Below, one piece after another: positions 1 through 11,616 of a DNA stretch of 64,000 bases. The stretch comes from Cellulomonas sp. JZ18 (GTDB lineage Bacteria; Actinomycetota; Actinomycetes; Actinomycetales; Cellulomonadaceae): contig NZ_CP045245.1 in the NCBI RefSeq assembly GCF_009720485.1, positions 2,480,001 to 2,544,000 of the forward strand. The letters run 5' to 3'. Below the pieces are notes generated by a model. It was not told the DNA's origin and did not search any database. It was given only the letters and a program-made list of their open reading frames with translations. How positions within the stretch are numbered: the first letter of the stretch is position 1; each line of letters begins with the position of its first letter. The translations under genes were made by a program, and so were the position numbers.

Positions 1-346
1 CGAGCGCGGCCTCCAGCAGCGCGACGACGCCCCCGCTGTCCAGCGTGGTCGTCGCCGTGGCCTTGGACGCACGCAGGTACGCGGTGCCGTACAGCGGCCC
101 GGCGGCGCCGCCCACCGTCGACATGAGCGTCGTCGCGACGAGCCGCAGCACGTCGCCGATCTGCGCCGGCGGCTCCTCGAGCGCGTCGAGCTTGGCCAGG
201 ACGGCGGCGAAGCCCCGGCGGAGGTTCTCCCCGTGGTCACCGTCGCCGATGAGCCGGTCGAGCTCGACGAGCTCGTCCCGGTGCTCCGTCACGGTGGCCG
301 CCGACCGGCGTACCCAGTCGACCGCCCACGCCACGTCCAGCGTCAT
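1..346 (-). CDS. dhaL: Dihydroxyacetone kinase subunit DhaL, 3' end missing (window edge)
   Basis: This is the ADP/ATP-binding subunit of dihydroxyacetone kinase, which phosphorylates dihydroxyacetone together with DhaK. The first ~115 residues are present. Asp30, Asp35 and Asp37 lie in the IGDGDHGENL motif, the same positions as the Mg-nucleotide-binding aspartates of the E. coli protein. The ATG at 346 follows a GAGGAGAGCC ribosome binding site. The gene lies 44 bp after dhaK on the same strand, so the pair is co-transcribed. The rest of the protein runs off the window. The edge does not show whether the partner is PEP-dependent (DhaM) or ATP is used directly. Confidence 0.92.
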   Translation of the reverse strand, partial: MTLDVAWAVDWVRRSAATVTEHRDELVELDRLIGDGDHGENLRRGFAAVLAKLDALEEPPAQIGDVLRLVATTLMSTVGGAAGPLYGTAYLRASKATATTTLDSGGVVALLEAAL

Positions 347-390
347 CGGCTCTCCTCCTCAGGCGTCCGCGCCCACGGCGCCGCTCGCCG

Positions 391-1386
391 TCACCAGCGC
401 AGTGCGGCGGTGTGCACGGGGGCGTCCCAGAGCGCGGTCAGCTCGTCGTCCAGACGCAGGACGGTGACCGACGCACCCTGCATCTCCAGCGAAGTCACGT
501 AGTTGCCGACGAGCGAGCGGGTCACCTCGACCCCGCGCTCGGAGAGCAACGCGCGTGCCCGACGATAGACGACGTACAGCTCCGAGGCGGGCGTGCCGCC
601 CATGCCGTTCACGAGCAGCAGCACCTGCTCGCCCCCGCGCAGGCCCAGGTCCTCGACGACGGGGGTGAGCAGCATCTCGGTGATCTCGTCCGCGCTCGCC
701 AGGGGGACCCGCCGGCGCCCCGGCTCGCCGTGGATGCCGATGCCGACCTCGATCTCGTCCTCGGGCAGGTCGAAGCTCGGGCGGCCCGCGTGCGGGACCG
801 TGCACGCCGTGAGCGCGACCCCCATGGACCGCACGTTCGCCACGACGCGCTCGGCCACGGCCGCGACCGCGTCGAGGTCGTCGCCGCGCTCGGCGGCGGC
901 GCCGGCGATCTTCTCCACCGCCACGGTTCCGGCGACGCCGCGGCGGCCGGCCGTGTACAGGGAGTCCTCGACGGCGACGTCGTCGTTCACGAGCACCGAG
1001 CGGACCGTGATGCCGTCGGCCTCCGCCAGCTCGGCCGCGGTCTCGAAGTTGAGGACGTCCCCGGTGTAGTTCTTCACGATCGTCAGGACGCCCGCACCAC
1101 CGTCCGCCGCCGCGATCGCGGGCGCGACCTGGTCCGGGGTCGGCGACGTGAACATCGCGCCGGGCACGGCCGCGTCGAGCATCCCGACGCCGACGAAGCC
1201 GCCGTGCAGCGGCTCGTGCCCGCTGCCCCCGCCGCTGACCAGCCCGACCTTGCCGGGGACGGCGCCGCCGGTGCGCGTGAGGAACAGCGGGTCGCGGTGC
1301 ACCCGCACGAGGTCGGCGTGTGCGAGGCCGAAGCCCTCGACCGACTCGACGACGACGTCCTGCGGGTCGTTGATGAGCTTCTTCAC
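391..1386 (-). CDS. dhaK: Dihydroxyacetone kinase subunit DhaK
   Basis: DhaK is the substrate-binding subunit and holds dihydroxyacetone as a covalent hemiaminal on a histidine. The 331-residue protein has the GGGSGHEP motif at ~52-59 and the catalytic histidine at ~219 in GIHGEPG, close to H218 of E. coli. I start it at the GTG at 1386 (MKKLINDP..., the usual family N-terminus) behind AGGAGG. A longer open frame to 1446 lacks family similarity. Start and length are typical for DhaK. It is the first gene of a dhaK-dhaL unit. It lies downstream of folC but is separated from it by ~180 bp with a hairpin, so it probably has its own promoter. Confidence 0.95.
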   Translation of the reverse strand: MKKLINDPQDVVVESVEGFGLAHADLVRVHRDPLFLTRTGGAVPGKVGLVSGGGSGHEPLHGGFVGVGMLDAAVPGAMFTSPTPDQVAPAIAAADGGAGVLTIVKNYTGDVLNFETAAELAEADGITVRSVLVNDDVAVEDSLYTAGRRGVAGTVAVEKIAGAAAERGDDLDAVAAVAERVVANVRSMGVALTACTVPHAGRPSFDLPEDEIEVGIGIHGEPGRRRVPLASADEITEMLLTPVVEDLGLRGGEQVLLLVNGMGGTPASELYVVYRRARALLSERGVEVTRSLVGNYVTSLEMQGASVTVLRLDDELTALWDAPVHTAALRW

Positions 1387-1522
1387 TCGCGTCCTCCTGG
1401 CTCGGGCCGCCGCACACGACGTGCGGGGGCGGCGTCGTCCCCGCACAGCCCACCTTCGGTGGCACCCCGTCGCCGGTCAAGACGACGCGGCGGGACGGGG
1501 CGCGCCTCCTGCGCGTCGCCGC

Positions 1523-1549
1523 ACCGGCGCGGCGGTGTCCCGCGCCGGT
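1523..1549 (-). terminator. Putative hairpin terminator after folC
   Basis: A 10 bp perfect inverted repeat (ACCGGCGCGG / CCGCGCCGGT) with a 7-base loop lies just beyond the folC stop. There is no T-run, as is common in high-GC actinobacteria. It could end the ileS-folC transcript. The rest of the 1387-1567 gap shows only the dhaK ribosome binding site. Confidence 0.5.
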
Positions 1550-1567
1550 ACGGTGCGCCCACGCCCG

Positions 1568-2952
1568 TCAGTCGCGGCCGAGCAGGACGCGCGCCTCCGC
1601 GACGAGCAGGATCGAGCCGGTGACCAGCACGCCGGCGCCGCGCTCCACCTCCCCCTCGGCCCGCTGCACCGCGATGTCGACCGCGTCGGGCAGGCGCGGC
1701 GCGACGTGCACGCGGTCCTCCCCGAACACCTCGACGGCGATCTCCGCGAGGTCGTCCACGTCGAGGGCCCGCTCGGACGTCGCCTGCGTGACGACGACCT
1801 CGTCGAGGACCGGCTCGAGGATCGACAGCATCGCCTCCGGGTCCTTGTCCGCCATGACGCCGACGACGCCGACGAGCCGCTGGAACGCGAACGCCTCCTC
1901 GACGGCCGCGACGAGCGCCTCGGTGCCCGCGGGGTTGTGCGCGCCGTCGACGAGCACGGTCGGGCTCGACCGGACGACCTCGAGCCGGCCCGGCGACGAG
2001 ACGTCGGCGAACGCGGTGCCCACGACGTCGCCGTCGAGCGCGGCGCCGCCGGTGAGCAGCGCCTCGGTCGCGACCAGTGCGAGCAGCGCGTTGTGCGCCT
2101 GGTGCTCGCCGTGCAGCGGCACGAACACGTCCGTGTAGACGCCGCCCATGCCGCGCAGCGCCACGAGCTGCCCACCGACGGCGACCTGCCGCTCGACGAC
2201 CGCGACGTCGACGTTCTCGCGCACGACGCGGGCACCGCGCTCGGCGGCCGCCGCGAGGACGACGCCCTCGACGTCCTCCTGCTGCTGCGCGAGCACGAGC
2301 GTCGCGCCGTCCTTGACGATGCCAACCTTCTCCGACGCGATCTCCACCAGGGAGTGCCCGAGGTAGCGCTCGTGGTCCATCGCGACGGGCGTGATGACCG
2401 CGACCTCGGCGTCGAGCACGTTGGTCGCGTCCCAGCGCCCGCCCATGCCGACCTCGACGACCGCGACGTCGACCGGCGCGTCCGCGAACGCGGCGTAGGC
2501 CATGACGACGAACACCTCGAAGAACGACAGGCGGGGCTCGCCGCGCTCGGCCGACTGCGTGTCGACCATGTGCACGTACGGCGCGACGTCCTGCCACACC
2601 TCCACGAAGCGCTCGTCGCTGATCGGCTCGCCGTCGATCGCGATGCGCTCGGTCACGCGGGTCAGGTGCGGGCTGGTGAAGCGGCCCGTGCGCAGGCCGT
2701 GCTCGCGCAGCAGCCGCTCGACCATGCGCGCGGTCGACGTCTTGCCGTTCGTGCCGGTCAGGTGCACGGACCGGAACGCGCGCTGCGGGTCGCCCAGCAG
2801 CTCGAGCACGGCCCGGACGCGGCCCAGCTCGGGGTCGATGTCGTGCTCGGGCGCCCGGGACAGGATCGCCCGGTAGACCTCGTCCGCGGCCTCGCGGGCC
2901 GCGCGCGCCTGCTCGTCGCGGCGGTGGTCGGCCCCGCCGGGGCGTGCCGCGC

Positions 2953-2956
<4 letters not shown>
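1568..2956 (-). CDS. folC: Bifunctional folylpolyglutamate/dihydrofolate synthase
   Basis: FolC is an ATP-dependent Mur-ligase-family enzyme that adds glutamate to dihydropteroate and tetrahydrofolates. It is 462 residues long. The P-loop GTNGKTS is at ~68-74, followed by the conserved TSPHL segment, [13 protein letters not shown] (~155-170) and the GAHNPAG motif of the C-terminal domain. I chose the GTG at 2956 because it overlaps the ileS stop as GTGA, implying translational coupling. The ileS-folC order is typical of actinobacteria. Length and motifs are complete, with no sign of damage. Confidence 0.95.
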
Positions 2957-6201
<3,245 letters not shown>

Positions 6202-6446
6202 GGGCGGTGCTCCTGGTCTCGCGCACGACGGTGCGGAACTGACGGACCACGAGGACGACGACACCCGGACGACCCGGACGGCACCGCGGTACCACCTCGC
6301 TTGCCCGGGCGCCGAGACCCCCGGACCACTCTCCCTGCGGCTGTGACGGGCCTGCCCCGTCCGGTTCTACTGAGGACCGCTCCCGAGCTGGGTGCGTGTC
6401 CCGTTCTTCCGGAGGCTCACCGGTGATGGCCGGGTCGACGCCTGTG
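6202..6446 (-). promoter_or_regulatory. ileS translational T-box riboswitch leader
   Basis: On the minus strand the T-box core GAGGTGGTACCGCGG lies at 6298-6284. An ATC triplet at 6427-6425 sits in the expected stem I region and fits an isoleucine specifier. Instead of a terminator, the segment complementary to 6245-6253 (CTCGTGGTC) can pair with the ribosome-binding segment GACCAGGAG (6218-6210) with one mismatch. This fits the translation-controlling ileS T-boxes known from actinobacteria: uncharged tRNA-Ile should free the ribosome binding site. The exact 5' end is a guess from a possible -10 element. Confidence 0.88.
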
Positions 6447-6452
6447 CGGTCC

Positions 6453-6458
6453 ATCGTA
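6453..6458 (-). promoter_or_regulatory. Possible -10 element for ileS
   Basis: The minus strand reads TACGAT here, a reasonable TANNNT -10 box, just upstream of the T-box leader. No convincing -35 hexamer is seen at 17-18 bp. Confidence 0.3.
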
Positions 6459-6498
6459 GCCACCGTGCGGTCACGTCCGTCCACGACAATGGGACGCG

Positions 6499-7227
6499 AT
6501 GACCAGCCAGCCCCGCCCCACGCCCGTCCCCCGCTCCCGTCCGCTCGTCCTGCTCGACCTCGACGGCACCCTCATGAACTCGGCACCCGGCGTGCTGTCG
6601 TCGGTGCGCGCGGCGTACGCGCACCTCGGCATGCCGGCGCCCACCGAGGCCGCGATGCGCACCTTCATCGGCCCGCCGATCGGGCACTCGTTCCCCGCGC
6701 ACGGCGTCGCCGCCGAGAACCTCGCGGACGCGATCGCCGTCTACAACGAGCACTTCGGCCGTGTCGGCGTGTGGGACACGACCGTCTTCGACGGCATCCC
6801 GGAGGCGCTGCGCACGCTGCGGGAGGCCGGCGCGCTGCTCGTCGTCGCCACCGCGAAGCCGGCCACGTGGGCGCTGCCCATCTGCGCGGAGGTCGGCCTG
6901 ACCCCGCTGCTCGACGCGGTCGTCGGGGCCCCCGACGACGAGTCGGAGTCGAAGGGGCAGATCATGGGCCGCGCGCTGGCGTGGGTGCGCGAGCACACCG
7001 GCGTCGCGCACGACCCCGCACGCACCGTCATGGTCGGGGACCGCGAGCACGACGTCGAGGGCGCGCACGAGCACGGCATCGCCTGCGTCGGCGTCGCCTG
7101 GGGCTACGGCGGCGAGGACGAGCTGCGCCGGACCGGGGCCGCGGAGGTCGTGCACGACGTCGCCGACCTCGCGCCGCGGCTGCTCGACCGGCTCGGGCTC
7201 ACGGACGCCGGCCGGCGCACCGCGTGA
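6499..7227 (+). CDS. HAD-family phosphatase (phosphoglycolate-phosphatase-like), copy 1
   Basis: This 242-residue haloacid-dehalogenase-superfamily hydrolase has motif I DLDGTLMNS near the N-terminus (nucleophile Asp and acid/base Asp), a threonine/serine motif II around VVATAKP, and motif III/IV MVGDREHDVEGA. It resembles Gph/PpaX-type phosphatases with a helical cap, acting on small phosphate monoesters in the cytosol. The substrate is unknown. The stop overlaps the next gene's GTG. The two genes are tandem paralogues whose last ~117 bp of shared sequence differ at one base, while their 5' parts are much more diverged. Confidence 0.88.
   Translation: MTSQPRPTPVPRSRPLVLLDLDGTLMNSAPGVLSSVRAAYAHLGMPAPTEAAMRTFIGPPIGHSFPAHGVAAENLADAIAVYNEHFGRVGVWDTTVFDGIPEALRTLREAGALLVVATAKPATWALPICAEVGLTPLLDAVVGAPDDESESKGQIMGRALAWVREHTGVAHDPARTVMVGDREHDVEGAHEHGIACVGVAWGYGGEDELRRTGAAEVVHDVADLAPRLLDRLGLTDAGRRTA
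7084..7200 (+). repeat. 117 bp near-identical direct repeat, copy A (3' end of HAD copy 1)
   Basis: The segment matches 7782-7898 base for base except for position 7132 (a versus g). It encodes the last ~39 shared residues of both HAD proteins. Confidence 0.95.
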
Positions 7228-7919
7228 CCGCGTCCCCCGCGCGGCCCGTCGTCCTGCTCGACCTCGACGGGACGCTCACCGACTCCTACCCCGGCATCGC
7301 GGCCTCCGTGCGCGCCGCGTACGCGGCGCTCGGACTGCCGGCGCCCGACGGGGCCGCGCTGCGCCGGTTCGTCGGGCCGCCCCTCGGCGACTCGTTCGCG
7401 GCGCACGGCGTGCCGGCGGACCGCGTGCCGGACGCCGTCGCGGCCTACCGCACCGCGTACCGCGGCGGCCTGATGTGGGAGAACCACGTGTACGACGGTG
7501 TGCCGGAGCAGCTCGCCCTGCTCTCCGCCGCGGGCGTCCGCCTCGCGGTCGCGACGAGCAAGCCGGAGCCGTTCGCCGTCCCCATCTGCGCGCGCCTCGA
7601 CCTCGACACGCACCTCGAGGTCGTGGCCGGCGCACCGCTGGACTCCCCGTCGACCAAGGCCGACGTCGTGGCGCACGCGCTCGCCGCGCTGGCCGCGACC
7701 GCACCGGTCGACCCGGCACGCACCCTCATGGTCGGCGACCGCGAGCACGACGTCGTCGGTGCCGCCGCCCACGGCGTCGCGTGCGTCGGCGTCGCCTGGG
7801 GCTACGGCGGCGAGGACGAGCTGCGCCGGGCCGGGGCCGCGGAGGTCGTGCACGACGTCGCCGACCTCGCGCCGCGGCTGCTCGACCGGCTCGGGCTCGC
7901 CGCACCCGTCCACGGCTGA
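7224..7919 (+). CDS. HAD-family phosphatase, copy 2
   Basis: This is the second tandem HAD hydrolase, 231 residues, starting at a GTG that overlaps the stop of copy 1 (GTGA). Motif I is DLDGTLTDS, motif II VATSKPEP, and motif III/IV VGDREHDVVGA. The cap region differs clearly from copy 1, but the C-terminal stretch from GVAWGYGGEDELRR onward is almost identical in protein and DNA. Likely a phosphoglycolate-phosphatase-like enzyme of unknown substrate. An FNT channel gene follows after 62 bp and could be co-transcribed. Confidence 0.86.
   Translation: MTASPARPVVLLDLDGTLTDSYPGIAASVRAAYAALGLPAPDGAALRRFVGPPLGDSFAAHGVPADRVPDAVAAYRTAYRGGLMWENHVYDGVPEQLALLSAAGVRLAVATSKPEPFAVPICARLDLDTHLEVVAGAPLDSPSTKADVVAHALAALAATAPVDPARTLMVGDREHDVVGAAAHGVACVGVAWGYGGEDELRRAGAAEVVHDVADLAPRLLDRLGLAAPVHG
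7782..7898 (+). repeat. 117 bp near-identical direct repeat, copy B (3' end of HAD copy 2)
   Basis: Partner of 7084-7200 at a spacing of 698 bp, with one mismatch at 7830. Confidence 0.95.
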
Positions 7920-7981
7920 GGGCCGTCGCAACGGCGGGAGGTCCGCTGCGGGCCCCCACCGGCTGTGGAAGCCTGACCAGC

Positions 7982-8845
7982 GTGAACGCCCCCGCGCCCG
8001 ACCCGCTCGCCGGGCTCTTCCCCGGCCGGTACTTCATCAGCACCGTCCTGGAGGCCCTCGAGGCCAAGACGACGATGTCGGGCCGGCTCACGCGCCGGTA
8101 CCTGCAGCGTGCCGCGATGGCGGGCGTCATCATCGGGCTCCTGTACGCCACGTACTACGCGGTGGTCGCCGCGTTCGCGTCGGTCGAGGCGGCCGGGACG
8201 TCGCTGCAGCCGCTCGGCCGGATGGCCGGCGCCGTCGCGTTCGGGTGGGCGCTCGTCTTCATCTACTACTCGCGGTCCGAGCTGCTGACCTCGAACATGA
8301 TGATCGTCTCCATCGGCGCGTACCACCGGCGCACGACCTGGCGGCGCGCGGTGCGGCTGCTCGGGCTGTGCTACCTGGGCAACCTCGTCGGCGGGCTGTT
8401 CGTGGCCCTGCTGGTGCGGTTCTCCACACTCGTCGACGGGGCCGCGCTCGACCAGATGCTCGCGTCGGTCGACCACAAGCTCGCGTACGTGTCGGCCGGG
8501 CCGGTCGGCTGGGGTGACCTGCTCGTGCGCGCCGTGCTGTGCAACTTCTGCATCAACCTCGCGATGCTGCTCGTCTACAACGGGCTCATCAAGGACGACC
8601 TGACGAAGTCGCTGGTCATGATCGTGTCCGTCTTCATCTTCGCGTTCCTCGGCCTCGAGCACTCGGTCGCCAACACCGTGCTGTTCTCGATCGTCGGGCT
8701 GCGCGAGGGCCTCGACCTCGGGCTCGCCGCCGGCAACGTCGCGCTCGCGCTCGTCGGCAACTTCGTCGGCGGCGGCCTGCTCATCGGCCTGTACTACGCG
8801 TGGGTCAACGACGACTCGCGCTGGCGTCCGACGACGCCGGCGTGA
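7982..8845 (+). CDS. Formate/nitrite transporter (FNT) family channel
   Basis: This 287-residue inner-membrane protein has about six hydrophobic helices. The FNT signature is visible as GLEHSVANTVLF in the middle third, matching the FEHxxANM-type loop of FocA/NirC. The usual cargo of the family is formate, nitrite, hydrosulfide or acetate. The sequence does not show which. The start is the GTG at 7982, where similarity begins. The gene follows the HAD pair on the same strand. Its 3' end overlaps the convergent phosphoribosyltransferase by 41 bp. Confidence 0.85.
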   Translation: MNAPAPDPLAGLFPGRYFISTVLEALEAKTTMSGRLTRRYLQRAAMAGVIIGLLYATYYAVVAAFASVEAAGTSLQPLGRMAGAVAFGWALVFIYYSRSELLTSNMMIVSIGAYHRRTTWRRAVRLLGLCYLGNLVGGLFVALLVRFSTLVDGAALDQMLASVDHKLAYVSAGPVGWGDLLVRAVLCNFCINLAMLLVYNGLIKDDLTKSLVMIVSVFIFAFLGLEHSVANTVLFSIVGLREGLDLGLAAGNVALALVGNFVGGGLLIGLYYAWVNDDSRWRPTTPA

Positions 8846-9377
8846 CCGGGGGCAGCGCCGACCACGGGAACGTGATCCACCGGTCGGTGCGACGCCACAC
8901 GTAGTCGGGGTCGATGACCGAGCGCGGCTTGGCGTACAGCACCGCGGAACGCGCCTCGGCGCAGTGCTGCGCGACCAGCCGCTGGACGAGCGCGAGCGTC
9001 TCGCCGGTGTCCGCGACGTCGTCGACCACCAGGGCGCGCATGCCGTGCAGCGCGTCGACGTCGAGCAGCGGCGGCAGCACCTGCGGCTCCGGCAGGCGCG
9101 AGTCGACGCCGGTGTAGAACTCGACGTTGAGCGTCCCGACGCCCTTCGTGCCGAGCGCGTACGCGAGCGACCCGCCCGGCAGCAGCCCGCCCCGCGCGAC
9201 CGCGACGACGACGTCCGGCACGAAGCCGGAGTCCACGACGGCCTGCGCGAGCTCCCGGGACGCCTCGCCGAACAGCGCCCAGTCCAGCACCTCGCGGTCC
9301 GGCGGGAGCTCCTGCCCGTCCGCCTGCTCCCCCGTCGCCGGCGTCGCCGCAACGCCCGCCCCACCCGTCGTCGTCAT
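8805..9377 (-). CDS. Phosphoribosyltransferase-domain protein
   Basis: This 190-residue protein has a type I phosphoribosyltransferase fold. The PRPP-binding signature VVDDVADTGETL lies near the middle and is preceded by VAVARGGLLPGG. It resembles xanthine/guanine or hypoxanthine phosphoribosyltransferases, which join a purine base to PRPP, but the base specificity is not readable. It starts at the ATG at 9377. It is downstream of the PaaK-like gene on the same strand (71 bp gap), so it may be the last gene of the pnuC-nadR-moxR operon, which would fit a nucleotide-salvage theme. It overlaps the FNT gene tail to tail. Confidence 0.85.
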   Translation of the reverse strand: MTTTGGAGVAATPATGEQADGQELPPDREVLDWALFGEASRELAQAVVDSGFVPDVVVAVARGGLLPGGSLAYALGTKGVGTLNVEFYTGVDSRLPEPQVLPPLLDVDALHGMRALVVDDVADTGETLALVQRLVAQHCAEARSAVLYAKPRSVIDPDYVWRRTDRWITFPWSALPPVTPASSDASASRR

Positions 9378-9447
9378 GCTCCGAGTCTCCCCCGGAGGCG
9401 GTGCCGGCGCCGTCGCCGGCGCATGACCGGCGCGGTCACCGGCGCCG

Positions 9448-10964
9448 TCAGGGTGCGCGGGTGGCGGCGTCGAGGTCGGTCGTGAAGCGGTGCGGCTTGC
9501 CGTCCGCGCGCTCGGGTCGGTCCCGGACGTCGAGCTCGACCGGGCGGCCGAGCCAGTCCCGGACCGCACGCGCCGCCTCGTCCGCCGCACCCGCACCCCG
9601 GGCACGGCCACGAGCCGGACGGTGCCGTCGGCGGCCTGGTGCAGGTGCCACGCCAGCAGGCCCGCCGCCTGCAGCACCTGCGTCGCGTCCACCGACGGCC
9701 GCCACCGCCCCGACGCGTCGGCGAACCGCACGGGTGCGCGGCCCTCGAGGCCGACCAGCACCGTGCCGCGCGCGTCCCGGCGCAGGGCGGCGTGGTCGCC
9801 GGTCCGGTACCGCAGCAGCGGCAGGTACGGGTTCTCGTCCACCGTGACGACGACCTCACCGCGCACCCCGTCGGGCACCGGACGGCCGTCGGCGCCGAGC
9901 ACCTCGACGTGCACGCGCCGGTCGACGACCACGTGGTCGCCGTCGTCGAGCGCCGCGGCCACCGGGCCCGTCTCGCGCAGGCCGTACAGGTCCACGAGGG
10001 GCGCGTCCCACGTGGCGCGGACCGCCGCCCGCACGGCCGGCGTGACGTGGGTGGCGCCGTTGACGACCGCGACGGGGTGCAGGTCGAGACCCGCCGCCGC
10101 GAGCTCCAGCAGGTGCAGCAGCGGCAGCGCGCTCGTGCTCACCACCTGCGGGTCGACGTCGGCGAGCCACCGCTCGCGGTCGCCCGGCGCCCGCCACGCC
10201 GACGGGTCGAGGTTTGCCCGCGCCATGAGGGGCACCGGGGTGCCGGCCGGCCGCGGGAACGCCGACATCGCGGAGACGTACGTGAAGGCCGTCCGCTGGT
10301 CGACGAGGTTGAGCAGGCCGAGCCGGTCCGCGTCCGCCTCCCAGCGGGCGCCCGCCGCGGTGACGAGCCCGTGCAGCAGCAGCAGGTCCGAGGCGACCGC
10401 GCGCGGGTGCAGCGGCACGCGCAGCGCCGCGCCCGTGCTGCCCGAGCTCGTGCCCTCCAGCACCCGGTCCAGCGGCACGTCGACGGGCACGTGCGCCGCG
10501 AGGTCCGCGACGAGGTCGGCGCGCGTCACCCGGGGCAGGTCGGCCAGCGGTGTCGTGGGCCCGCTCGTGCCCGCGCGCGCCGCCCGGCGGTACCGCGGCA
10601 CGACGGCGTGGGCGCGCGCGACGAGGTCGGCGACCCAGGCGGGCGGGTCGTCCCGCGCCGCGGTGCGTCCGCTCCCGGCGTCGGTCGGCGCTGCGTGGCG
10701 GCCGCCGAGGGCGCGCAGGTCCGCCTCGTCCAGGCGGTCGCCCGTCTCGTGCACCCACACCGGGGCAGCCGGGTGCGCCCGGGCCCGCGCGACACGCGCC
10801 AGGTCGGACGCGGGCAGGCTCGGCCACCGCTCGGCGTCGGCGAGCGTCGCCGCACCCATCGGCGCGTACTCCGCCAGCAGGCCGTCCGGTGCGGTCAGGT
10901 CGAGCGCGGGGTCGGCGCCCCCGGCACCGACGGCGTCCCGCGCGTCGCCGTCAGTAGTTCGCAT
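9448..10964 (-). pseudogene. PaaK-like adenylate-forming (acyl-CoA ligase-type) protein, frameshifted near 9596-9599
   Basis: The protein resembles phenylacetate-CoA-ligase/CapK-type adenylating enzymes: SSGSTGAAL phosphate-binding loop at ~190, LYGLRETG around 340, and the YLPLLRYRTGDH motif. The ATG at 10964 has a strong GGAGG site and overlaps the upstream gene by 14 bp. The frame breaks after VRLVAVPG. The natural C-terminus (DEAARAVRDWLG... to the stop at 9448) continues in another frame, and one extra base at the CCCC run 9596-9599 restores it. Without repair the frame reads through into the phosphoribosyltransferase gene. This is either a sequencing indel or a recent mutation. The substrate is unknown; it sits in the NAD-salvage/MoxR operon. 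Confidence 0.75.
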
Positions 10965-11616
10965 ACTGCGCCGCCGCCTCCTTCGCCCGCTGCTCCGCCA
11001 GCCGCGCGGCGAGCTCCCGGGCACGCTCCTGCTCCTGCGCCATCTGCGCCGTCAGGACGCGCTGGTGCGCCGTGCTGACCGCGGCCCAGGCGTCCGCCGC
11101 GAGGTCGTCGTCCTCACCCGCCGGCCGCAGCCCGGCGACGGCGAGGAACGCGCGAGCGAGCTCCTCACGCGGGCCGTCCTGCGCCAGCCACGCGGGTCCC
11201 GCGCGCAGGCCGGCGAGCGCACGCGGGAGCGCGGCGACGACCCGCAGGAGCCAGCTGCCGGTGCCGCCCGCCCGTGCCGCGGCGTCCTGCGCTCCCGGTG
11301 CGCCGCGCAGGGCGGGGTCCGCGACCAGCCACGAGGCGAGCAGCGCCAGGGCGGCCGCGTCCCGGCCCTCGGGGGTGCCGGCGGCGAGCCGCTCGTCCAG
11401 GTGGCGCAGCCAGGCGGGGTCGAGCACCGTGCCGTCCAGCGCGACGGCGAGGTCGGCGACCGCGGCGGTCGCGTGCACCTGCGGGTCCAGGAGGTCGGCC
11501 GGGCACGCGGTCAGCCGGTGCAGCAGCACCGCGAGCGGCGGGCCGTCCGTCCGCTCGCCGGGGACGGCGCTCGACGGGAGGCGCCCCGTGGGCTCGTCCG
11601 GGGTGACGTCGCTCAT
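10951..11616 (-). CDS. Unrecognised cytosolic protein in MoxR-VWA operon
   Basis: This 221-residue Ala/Leu-rich, mostly helical protein has no membrane segment or signal peptide. The C-terminal ~35 residues form a charged helix rich in Gln, Glu, Arg and Ala (TAQMAQEQERARELAARL...) that may form a coiled coil. I do not recognise the family. The ATG at 11616 overlaps the end of the VWA gene as ATGA. The 3' end overlaps the start of the PaaK-like gene by 14 bp. Tight coupling suggests it works with the MoxR ATPase and VWA protein, perhaps as an adaptor. That role is inference from position only. Confidence 0.7.
   Translation of the reverse strand: MSDVTPDEPTGRLPSSAVPGERTDGPPLAVLLHRLTACPADLLDPQVHATAAVADLAVALDGTVLDPAWLRHLDERLAAGTPEGRDAAALALLASWLVADPALRGAPGAQDAAARAGGTGSWLLRVVAALPRALAGLRAGPAWLAQDGPREELARAFLAVAGLRPAGEDDDLAADAWAAVSTAHQRVLTAQMAQEQERARELAARLAEQRAKEAAAQYANY

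Noticed and set aside
8805..11024. Single 739-residue fusion of the PaaK-like protein and phosphoribosyltransferase
   Set aside because: The join is an artefact of a frameshift at 9596-9599. Each gene has its own start, and the true C-terminus of the first lies in another frame.
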